Source: Alsobacter metallidurans (GTDB taxonomy: Bacteria; Pseudomonadota; Alphaproteobacteria; Rhizobiales; Beijerinckiaceae). Taken from it: DNA of 64,000 nucleotides. The stretch spans positions 186,001 through 250,000 of the forward strand of contig NZ_BMES01000002.1 in NCBI RefSeq assembly GCF_014636935.1, written 5' to 3'. The position numbers and the translations under genes were made by a program. Each line of letters starts with the position of its first letter. The first letter of the stretch is position 1. The notes beneath the pieces are model-generated. The model had not been told where the DNA came from. It ran no database searches and worked only from the letters and a program-made list of their open reading frames with translations. This document shows, piece by piece, positions 55,244-62,201 of this stretch.

Positions 55244-56353
55244 TCAGTCCATCACTCCGAGCGCGTCCTCGGCGGGCGCGCTCATGCCGGATTTCAGCCC
55301 TTCGGCCATCGCACGCAGAGGCGCCATGGCCGACTCCGGCCGCACCGACCGGCCCGCGACCTTGCGCACCATCATGTGCACGGCGCTGAGCTTGCTGATG
55401 GCGGGCGGGGAGAGCTGGAAGGGATAGAGGTCCGGCATCCCCATGCTGCGGTTCATCAGGTTGAGCGCGAAGGCGAGGCGCATCCAGGCGCTCACCATCC
55501 GCTCGAAGCGCGGCTCCGTGTAGGCGTCGAAATCGATCGGGACTGCGCCGGCGCCGCCCGTCACGAAGATCTCCAGGCACGACGCCGTCTCGAGCGTGTC
55601 GACCATGTGGAAATAATGCGCCCAGGTCTCGGCGAAATCCTCCCACGGATGCGAACTCGCATAGGCGCTGATGAAGAAGTCCTGCCAGCGCTCGGGCGGA
55701 CCGTCGCCATAGTAGCGCTGGAGGGCGAGGCCGTAGTCGGGCCTCTCGTCCCCGAAGGCGTCGCGGAACACGCCCAGCAACTCCGGGTCGCGCGTCATCA
55801 CGCCCCAAAAGTAATGGGCGATCTCGTGCCTGAAATGGCCGAGCAGGGTGCGGTAGCTTTCACCCAGCGCCTCGCGCCGCCGCTCGCGCTCGACGTCGTC
55901 GGCTTCCGCGATGTTGACCGTGATCAGGCCGTTGCTGTGGCCGGTCATCACCGGCTTGGTAGGGTCGGGCGGGTCGGCCAGGAAGTCGAACACCAGCCCG
56001 TCCGGCGCCTCGTTGCGGGTTTCCGGGCGCAGCCCGAAGCGAAACAGCGAGTAGAACAGCCGGCGCTTCGCCACCTCGACGCGCTGCCAGCGCTCCTGGT
56101 TGCGACCGAGCGAAAGGTCCGGAATGGTGCGGTTGTAGCGGCAGGCCGCGCAAAACGCCTCGCCGGGTTCGGCCAGCCAGTTGCACCCGCCGCTCTGGGC
56201 GTTCACGCACCGGAACTCGCCGCGGCCCGGGGTTTCGGCCGGCACGAGCGCCATTGCGAGGTGGTCGAGCCCTTGCGGCGTCCCGCAGCTCTCGCACTGG
56301 GAGGTTTCAAATTGCAGCGGATGCCCGCAGACCGTGCAGGAAAAAAGCTTCAT
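55244..56353 (-). CDS. Zinc-ribbon and HExxH zinc metallopeptidase family protein
   Basis: 369-residue cytosolic protein. The N-terminus has zinc-ribbon pairs, FSCTVCGHPL with QCESCGT and then CNWLAEPGEAFCAAC. The catalytic motif is HFRHEIAHYFWGV near residue 175, with acidic WEDFAETWAHYFHM downstream as a probable third ligand region. It belongs to the uncharacterised zinc-binding metallopeptidase group found widely in proteobacteria; substrate unknown. A perfect EcfG-type promoter lies 47 nt upstream of its start, implying a stress role. Confidence 0.9.
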   Translation of the reverse strand: MKLFSCTVCGHPLQFETSQCESCGTPQGLDHLAMALVPAETPGRGEFRCVNAQSGGCNWLAEPGEAFCAACRYNRTIPDLSLGRNQERWQRVEVAKRRLFYSLFRFGLRPETRNEAPDGLVFDFLADPPDPTKPVMTGHSNGLITVNIAEADDVERERRREALGESYRTLLGHFRHEIAHYFWGVMTRDPELLGVFRDAFGDERPDYGLALQRYYGDGPPERWQDFFISAYASSHPWEDFAETWAHYFHMVDTLETASCLEIFVTGGAGAVPIDFDAYTEPRFERMVSAWMRLAFALNLMNRSMGMPDLYPFQLSPPAISKLSAVHMMVRKVAGRSVRPESAMAPLRAMAEGLKSGMSAPAEDALGVMD

Positions 56354-56400
56354 CGGTAATGTCCGGCTGGAGATCCAGAATACCTCGATCCCTGCGTGGC

Positions 56401-56425
56401 AACGGCCCGGCCTTCGTCAAGTTCC
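56401..56425 (-). promoter_or_regulatory. EcfG-type promoter of the metallopeptidase gene
   Basis: On the minus strand GGAAC (56425-56421), 16 nt, CGTT (56404-56401), exact consensus, 47 nt before the start codon at 56353. Confidence 0.8.
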
Positions 56426-56455
56426 AGCTCAAAAAAGCGTCAACGCTCCGCACCC

Positions 56456-56480
56456 GGAACGAAGCCGCCGGTCCGGCGCT
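56456..56480 (+). promoter_or_regulatory. Possible imperfect EcfG promoter of the ligase operon
   Basis: GGAAC (56456-56460), 16 nt, CGCT (56477-56480): one base off CGTT, 24 nt before the ligase ATG. It is back to back with the metallopeptidase promoter, and repair genes of this kind are stress-controlled in some rhizobia. Confidence 0.4.
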
Positions 56481-56504
56481 TGAATCGCCGAGTTGGAGCC
56501 CACC

Positions 56505-57575
56505 ATGACACGTGTTTCCGCCGATGCCGCCCCGCTGGCGATCCCGCTCGACCTCGAGCCCATGGAGGCGAAGTCCGCCGATGAGCTGCCGCAGGGCGGC
56601 GACTGGCTGTTCGAGCCCAAATGGGACGGCTTTCGCTGCGTCGCGTTCCGCTGGGGCGACACCGTGGAGCTGCGGGCCAAGTCCGGCAAGCCTCTCACGC
56701 GGTACTTTCCGGAGGTGGTCGCCGGGCTGCGGGGATTGCCGGTGGACCGCTTTGTGGTGGACGGCGAGCTTGCGATCGCACAGGGCGACAGCCTCTCCTT
56801 CGACGCGCTGCAGATGCGGCTTCATCCGGCGGAGAGCCGCATTCGCAAGCTGGCGGCCGAAACGCCGGCCTTTCTGATCCTCTTCGATTGCCTTGCCGCG
56901 CCCGGCCACGACGACCTGCGCGGCGAGCCGCTCACGGTCCGTCGGAAGGCGCTGGAACGGTTCTACGCCGCCTGCGACGGATCGCCGGCGCTGCGCCTGT
57001 CGCCCTTCACGGCGGATCGCGACGAGGCGGTCGCCTGGCTCGACACGGTCGGCGCCGCGCTCGACGGCGTCGTGGCGAAGCGCCGGGACGACTGCTACCA
57101 GCCCGGCGAGCGGGCCATGATCAAGGTGAAGCGGCTGCGGACGGCGGACTGCGTGGTGGGCGGCTTTCGCTACGAGAGCAAGTCCCGCGAGGTGGGGTCG
57201 TTGCTGCTCGGCCTCTTTGACGCGCAGGGGCGTCTCAACCATGTCGGCTACACGTCGACAATCACCAATGCGGAACGCCCGGAGCTGACCCGCAAGCTCG
57301 AGGCGCTTGTGGGCCCGCCGGGCTTCACCGGCGACGCGCCGGGCGGCCCGAGCCGCTGGAGCACGGAGCGGTCAAGCGAGTGGAGCCCGCTCAGGAGCGA
57401 GCTCGTCGTGGAGGTCCGCTACGATCACGTCACGGGCGGGCGCTTCCGGCACGGCACGAAGCTGCTGCGCTGGCGGCCCGACAAGGCGCCGCGCCAGTGC
57501 ACGAGCGAGCAGCTTGAGAGCGAGGCGCGGCCCGGGCGCCTGCTTGGCGCGATGATGGAGGCGGCCCATGGCTGA
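56505..57575 (+). CDS. ATP-dependent DNA ligase, LigC-type
   Basis: 356-residue ligase sealing DNA nicks. Motif I is FEPKWDGFR with the adenylated K39; motif III-like FLILFDCLA and motif IV ALDGVVAKRRDD follow. Motif V is MIKVKRLRTADCVVG. A C-terminal OB fold ends LRWRPDKAPRQC. There is no nuclease or polymerase domain, so it is LigC-like rather than LigD. TTGGAG stands 6 nt before ATG 56505. It overlaps the polymerase-domain gene by 8 bp, so the two are translated together. Confidence 0.92.
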   Translation: MTRVSADAAPLAIPLDLEPMEAKSADELPQGGDWLFEPKWDGFRCVAFRWGDTVELRAKSGKPLTRYFPEVVAGLRGLPVDRFVVDGELAIAQGDSLSFDALQMRLHPAESRIRKLAAETPAFLILFDCLAAPGHDDLRGEPLTVRRKALERFYAACDGSPALRLSPFTADRDEAVAWLDTVGAALDGVVAKRRDDCYQPGERAMIKVKRLRTADCVVGGFRYESKSREVGSLLLGLFDAQGRLNHVGYTSTITNAERPELTRKLEALVGPPGFTGDAPGGPSRWSTERSSEWSPLRSELVVEVRYDHVTGGRFRHGTKLLRWRPDKAPRQCTSEQLESEARPGRLLGAMMEAAHG

Positions 57576-58515
57576 CAAGCACGACATCGAGATCGCCGGC
57601 GTGCGCCTGTCGAGCCCCGACAAGGTGCTGTTTCCCGAGCAGGGCATCACCAAGCGCGAGCTGGCGGAGTACTACGTGGCGGTCGCCGACGCGATGCTGC
57701 CGCACATCCGCAATCGCCCGATCACGCTGGTGCGCTGCCCGGCGGGCCGGCAGAAGAAGTGCTTCTACCAGCGCCACGCCGGCTCGGGCGTGCCCGAGCA
57801 GCTCGGGCAGGTGGACATCCCGGGCTTCGAGGAGCCCTACCTCTATCTCCGCGACCTTCCGGGCCTGATCGCGATCGTCCAGATGGGCGTCCTGGAGCTG
57901 CACCCCTGGGGCGCGTGCAAGGATCGCCCGGATCGGCCGGACCGCATGATCTTCGACCTGGACCCTGGGGAGGGGCTGGCCTTCGCGGACGTTGCGCGGG
58001 CCGCGCTCGACCTGCGCGACCGGCTGGCGGCGCTGGGCATGCAGAGCTTCGCCAAGACCACGGGCGGCAAGGGCATCCATGTGGTCGTCCCGCTGGAGCG
58101 CCGGCACGACTGGCCGGCCGTGAAGCAGTTCGCCAAGCGCTTTTCGGACGAACTGGCGGCGGCCGAGCCCGACCGATTCCTGACCCGCATCTCAAAGGCC
58201 GAGCGCCACGGCAAGATCTTCATCGACTACCTGCGCAATGACCCGACCTCCACGGCCGTAGCGCCCTATTCGAGCCGCGCGCGAGCAGGAGCGCCGGTGT
58301 CCATGCCGCTCGACTGGGCGCAGGTGAACGCCAGGCTCGACCCGGCGGATTTTACCATCAGGACCGTGCCTGAGCTGATCCGCGCTCGTGGCGCCGATCC
58401 GTGGGCGGCCATCTCCGCCGTGAAGCAACGGCTGCCGGAGAGCACTGCGAAAGAGCAAGGCGCAAAACCTCGAAAGAGGAAGCCGAGCCGCGCGGTGGTA
58501 GGCCAACCGATCTAG
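57568..58515 (+). CDS. LigD-type polymerase/primase (Prim-Pol) protein
   Basis: 315-residue stand-alone archaeo-eukaryotic primase-like polymerase. RMIFDLDPGEGLAFADV provides the catalytic Asp pair (D130, D132). ITLVRCPAGRQKKCFYQRHA binds the 5' phosphate or nucleotide, TTGGKGIHVVVPL is the nucleotide site, and GKIFIDYLRNDP the final acidic motif. It fills gaps and can add ribonucleotides during end joining or base excision repair. No Ku gene is in the window. The C-terminus is a short Lys/Arg tail. The ligase gene overlaps it upstream. Confidence 0.93.
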   Translation: MADKHDIEIAGVRLSSPDKVLFPEQGITKRELAEYYVAVADAMLPHIRNRPITLVRCPAGRQKKCFYQRHAGSGVPEQLGQVDIPGFEEPYLYLRDLPGLIAIVQMGVLELHPWGACKDRPDRPDRMIFDLDPGEGLAFADVARAALDLRDRLAALGMQSFAKTTGGKGIHVVVPLERRHDWPAVKQFAKRFSDELAAAEPDRFLTRISKAERHGKIFIDYLRNDPTSTAVAPYSSRARAGAPVSMPLDWAQVNARLDPADFTIRTVPELIRARGADPWAAISAVKQRLPESTAKEQGAKPRKRKPSRAVVGQPI

Positions 58516-58625
58516 GTTGTGATGGGGATATAAGGGGGGAAAAACGCGGACTAAGCTGTTTCTCGTCCTTGCCAGCCTCAAGGACGGTCCTCTCCCTGAG
58601 GACATGCGAAGCCCCAAAACCCTTC

Positions 58626-58664
58626 GGCGAGCGCTTGCTCAACAGCAAGCCTCGCCTTTTCTTT
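58626..58664 (+). terminator. Intrinsic terminator of the ligase-polymerase operon
   Basis: GGCGAG-(C)-GCTTGCT pairs with AGCAAGC-CTCGCC over 13 bp with one bulge and a CAAC loop, then TTTTCTTTT. It lies 110 nt past the stop. Confidence 0.9.
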
Positions 58665-58777
58665 TGATGGCGGGCGCGTGCTGATTTTCGCTTTTTGCGC
58701 ACGCCGGGATTGAACGATTCGCAGCGGGGGGCGTTGTCCACCGCACACGTTCTCCCTCCCGAGCGTGCGACTGCCTG

Positions 58778-58809
58778 GCCCTCGGCTTCCCGCCGGGGGC
58801 TTCTTTTTT
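58778..58809 (+). terminator. Second plus-strand terminator before the MFS gene
   Basis: GCCCTCGGC and GCCGGGGGC form 9 bp (one T-G) around TTCCC, followed by TTCTTTTTT. No known plus-strand gene ends between it and the terminator at 58626. Confidence 0.8.
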
Positions 58810-58811
58810 GC

Positions 58812-60014
58812 TCAGGCCCGCAGCGCCGCTGTGTTGACGCGAGATTTCACCGCGACCGCGCTTGCGATCGTCGCCAGAAGGCCGCCCGCTATAAAGGCGA
58901 ATGCCGCGCGGGGCGCGCCGTGGTCGATGAAGGCGCCGATCGCCAGCGGCGCGATGGTGGCGCCGATGTCGAGGCCCGAATACACGAAGCCAAACACCTT
59001 GCCGGTGGCGCCGGGCGGGGTGGCGCTGCGCACCAGCATGTCGCGCGACGGAATGGTCGCCCCGGTCAGGAAGCCGGCGGCCCCCAGCATGAGCAGCAGC
59101 GCCGGCCCGCCCAGCGCCACGAACCCGACCACGAGCGTGAGCGCGCCCGCGGCCAGCAGGCCCGCGCCGACGATGCGCTCATGGTTGGGCGTCCAGTCGG
59201 CCAGGTAGCCGCCCGCGAGCGACCCGATTGCGCTGCACACGAGATAGAAGGTGGTCGCCTGGGCGGCGAAAGCCAGCGTCGATCCTTGCGCCAGGGGCAG
59301 CAGGCTGGGCAGGAAGTTCTGCGAACCGATCTGCGCGATGGCGAGCAGGATGAAGTAGACGAGGCAGGCCAGGATGGGACCGGCGAGCAGGAGGCGCCAG
59401 TCGCTCTTTCCGCCGGCCGTCGACGCGACACGCTCCACGCGCAGGGTCTGGTGCGCGGCCGCGACCAGGGCCGCCAGAATGAGCCCGGCGACGCCGACCT
59501 GCACCAGCGCGGTGCGCCAGCCGAAGCCCTGCGCCAGCAGCAGCATGGTGACGGGCGCGCAGGCCCAGCCCAGCGTGCCCAGCACCGTGTGGACGCTGTA
59601 GGCGCGGCCGATGCGGCTGCGCGCGATGCGGCCCGTCAGAATGGCGTAATCCGCCGGGTGAAACACGCTGTTGCCCATGCCGGCCAGCGCGGCGGCGGGC
59701 AGGAGCCCCCAATAGCCCGGCACGAGCCCGGCGAGCGCCACCGCGCCGCCGCACAACGCGATGCCGAAGGGCAGCACGATCTGCGGGCCGATGCGGTCCA
59801 CCGCGAAACCGGCCGCCACCTGGCAGATCCCGGACGCCGCAAAGAACGCCGCCATCACGGCGCCCAGCTCCGTGAAGCTGACGCCGAGGTCCTTCTGGAT
59901 CAGCGGAAACAGGGGCGGCAGCACGAGCTGGAAGAAGTGGCTCGCGAAATGCGCCACGCCCACGAGGGACATCACGCGGACGTCGCGTCCGAGCGGGGCT
60001 GTGGCGTCGGTCAT
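58812..60014 (-). CDS. MFS exporter, fosmidomycin-resistance-like
   Basis: 400-residue 12-helix transporter. MSLVGVAHFASHFFQLVLPP and GFAVDRIGPQIVLPFGIALC are typical of Fsr/YqgE-like exporters, as is GNSVFHPADYAILTGRIARS. It probably exports a toxic compound or metabolite. ATG 60014 is preferred; an ORF start at 60131 adds non-family sequence. It is divergent from the TetR gene (191 bp), so the TetR protein may also control it. Confidence 0.88.
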   Translation of the reverse strand: MTDATAPLGRDVRVMSLVGVAHFASHFFQLVLPPLFPLIQKDLGVSFTELGAVMAAFFAASGICQVAAGFAVDRIGPQIVLPFGIALCGGAVALAGLVPGYWGLLPAAALAGMGNSVFHPADYAILTGRIARSRIGRAYSVHTVLGTLGWACAPVTMLLLAQGFGWRTALVQVGVAGLILAALVAAAHQTLRVERVASTAGGKSDWRLLLAGPILACLVYFILLAIAQIGSQNFLPSLLPLAQGSTLAFAAQATTFYLVCSAIGSLAGGYLADWTPNHERIVGAGLLAAGALTLVVGFVALGGPALLLMLGAAGFLTGATIPSRDMLVRSATPPGATGKVFGFVYSGLDIGATIAPLAIGAFIDHGAPRAAFAFIAGGLLATIASAVAVKSRVNTAALRA

Positions 60015-60205
60015 GCGATCTGCTCTTTCGGTGGGCGGTCTGGCTTTCCTACAGGCAAACGCGCCTTCGAGCCATGCAGGGCGCCGCAAGGCTGTGCTGC
60101 GGCGGCCCGCGATGCCCTTGCTCTTCATCAAGCGTCATCACACAGCCGAGACTTACTGGAATTTAACTTGGAAAACGATACTCGGGAGTTCATATCCCCT
60201 CGGCC

Positions 60206-60862
60206 ATGAAACTCGCCGGTTCACTTTCAGCGACAGCCCTCAGACGCGCCCACATCGTGGATGCGGCGCTCAAGCTGTTTTCCGAAAGCGCCTATGACGC
60301 CGTTCAGATGGACGACGTGGCGCGCGCGGCCGGCGTCGCCAAGCCGACCCTCTATCGCTACTTCCACACCAAGGAAGACCTGTTCCTGGAAGGTCTCGAG
60401 AAGGCGCTCGGCGACCTCGAGACCGAAGCCGAGCAGGCGGCGGCGAGGGCCGGCACGGCCAAGGAGGGCCTCACCCTCGTCATCCGTTGCGTCATCGCGT
60501 CGCTGGGCCGCTGCACAGCCGCCATTCGCGCGTTTGACGGCGCGGACACACGGCTGGGCGAACGCGGCCGCGCGGTCATCCGACGGCGCGTGAAGCAGAT
60601 CCGGACCACGCTCTCGACCCTGATCGCGCGCGGCGTCGCGAGCGGAGAGTTTCGCGACCTCGATCCCGACCTCGTCGCTTTGGCGCTTCTGGGCGCCATG
60701 CGGATGACGGCGGCCCACACCACGGCGCGGCAGCAGGCGGGCGCGGCCCGCTTGTTGGCCGACCTGATCGAAAACGGACTCGTCTCAGGCGAGCCGTCGC
60801 AAGACGCAGAAGCGGCGGACCGCTCCGACGACCTGATGGACATGACGGTGGAAACACGATGA
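60206..60862 (+). CDS. TetR-family transcriptional regulator of the RND operon
   Basis: 218-residue repressor-like protein. The HTH at about 15-60 reads MDDVARAAGVAKPTLYRYFH followed by TKEDLF, the TetR standard. The C-terminal ligand domain is all-helical. It overlaps the MFP gene by 4 nt (ATGA), so it is the first gene of the efflux operon and likely represses it until an efflux substrate binds. The interval upstream is less GC-rich, as for a promoter. Confidence 0.92.
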   Translation: MKLAGSLSATALRRAHIVDAALKLFSESAYDAVQMDDVARAAGVAKPTLYRYFHTKEDLFLEGLEKALGDLETEAEQAAARAGTAKEGLTLVIRCVIASLGRCTAAIRAFDGADTRLGERGRAVIRRRVKQIRTTLSTLIARGVASGEFRDLDPDLVALALLGAMRMTAAHTTARQQAGAARLLADLIENGLVSGEPSQDAEAADRSDDLMDMTVETR

Positions 60863-62151
60863 GCCGAACCAGCCTCCTGATCACCACCGTCGCCGTCGTG
60901 GCCGCCGGCTACGGCGCCTGGCGCTACTACGGGCAGCCGGATCTCATGGCGCTGGCGCGCGGCGAAGGCCTGAAGCAGACGCAGGAGGCGAAAGCGCGCC
61001 CGCAACCCGCGGCCGCGCGGCAGGGTGGGGGAGGCGGCGCCGCTGTCGTCACGGCCGCGGCCGAGCAGATGGAATTTCCCATTCGCCGCCGTTCCATCGG
61101 CAACATCGAGCCCAACGCCACCGTGGTGGTGAAGTCTCGCGTCGACAGCCAGCTCCTGCAGCAGCACGTCAAGGACGGCCAGTTCGTGAAGGCGGGCGAC
61201 AAGCTGTTCACGCTCGACGACAAGGAGCTGCGCGCCACCATCGCCAAGGACGAGGCCAACCTCGCCCGCGACCAGGCCAACCTGACGCGCGCCCAGACCG
61301 ATCTCGCCCGCAAGCGCGAGCTGCTCGCCGCCAAGTCGGGCGCGCAGCAGCAGGTTGACCAGGCCGTGGCGGACGCCAAGGCGGCTGAGGCGCAACTCGC
61401 CGCCGACCAGGCGACGCTCGACACCGACAAGCTGCGGCTTTCCTACACGCAGATCACCGCGCCCATCGACGGCCGGCTCGGCGCCATCCAGGTGACGCCC
61501 GGCAATCTCGTGCGGGCTTCCGACAACAGCTCGTCCAGCAATGCGGGCCTCGTCACCATCACGCAGGTGAAGCCCGTCCGGGTGACGTTCTCGATGCCCG
61601 AGCGCGAGCTCACGGCCGTGCGCCAGGCCATGGCGTCCGCCACGCCGCCGAACGTGCGGGTGTTCCCGAGCGGCGGCAAGACGCCGCTGGCGAGCGGCCC
61701 GCTCACCTTCGTGGACAGCGGCGTCGACGTGGCCTCCGGCACCTTCACCTCCAAGGCGACCTTCGCCAACGAGGACCTGGCGCTGTGGCCGGGCCAGTAT
61801 GTCGACGTCGAGATCGAGCTCGGCAAGCGGCCCGACACCGTGGTGCTGCCGACCGTTGCGCTGCAGCCGGGTCAGGACAGCCCCTACGTGTTCGTGGTGA
61901 AGCCCGACAGCACCGTGGAGCTCCGGCCCGTGAAGGTGGCGGCTTCGGACGGCGACCGCACTGCCTTGTCGGAGGGCGTGAAGGCCGGCGAGCGGGTCGT
62001 GATCGACGGGCAACTGCGGCTCGCGAACGGCGCCCGGGTGCGTGACACCACGGCAGCCCAGGCCCGCAACGACAAGGCCGGCGCCCCGTCGCCGGCGGCT
62101 CCGGCCGCCGAAGCGGCCCCCCAGGCGCAAGCCGGCGCGTCCCGTTCCTGA
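60859..62151 (+). CDS. RND efflux periplasmic adaptor (membrane fusion protein)
   Basis: 430-residue adaptor linking an RND pump to an outer-membrane channel. The N-terminal helix (ITTVAVVAAGYGAWRYYG) anchors it. The lipoyl half VVVKSRVDSQLLQQHVKDGQ then a coiled-coil hairpin (about 120-190: NLARDQANLTRAQTDLARKR) and the second lipoyl half YTQITAPIDGRLGAIQVTPG follow. A beta-barrel domain and an Ala/Pro-rich tail end it. It lies between tetR and the RND gene. Confidence 0.93.
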   Translation: MSRTSLLITTVAVVAAGYGAWRYYGQPDLMALARGEGLKQTQEAKARPQPAAARQGGGGGAAVVTAAAEQMEFPIRRRSIGNIEPNATVVVKSRVDSQLLQQHVKDGQFVKAGDKLFTLDDKELRATIAKDEANLARDQANLTRAQTDLARKRELLAAKSGAQQQVDQAVADAKAAEAQLAADQATLDTDKLRLSYTQITAPIDGRLGAIQVTPGNLVRASDNSSSSNAGLVTITQVKPVRVTFSMPERELTAVRQAMASATPPNVRVFPSGGKTPLASGPLTFVDSGVDVASGTFTSKATFANEDLALWPGQYVDVEIELGKRPDTVVLPTVALQPGQDSPYVFVVKPDSTVELRPVKVAASDGDRTALSEGVKAGERVVIDGQLRLANGARVRDTTAAQARNDKAGAPSPAAPAAEAAPQAQAGASRS

Positions 62152-62201
62152 CCGGCCCTCGCTGAAACAGCCCCCGAAACCCCCATCGAGGGACACACGA
62201 C

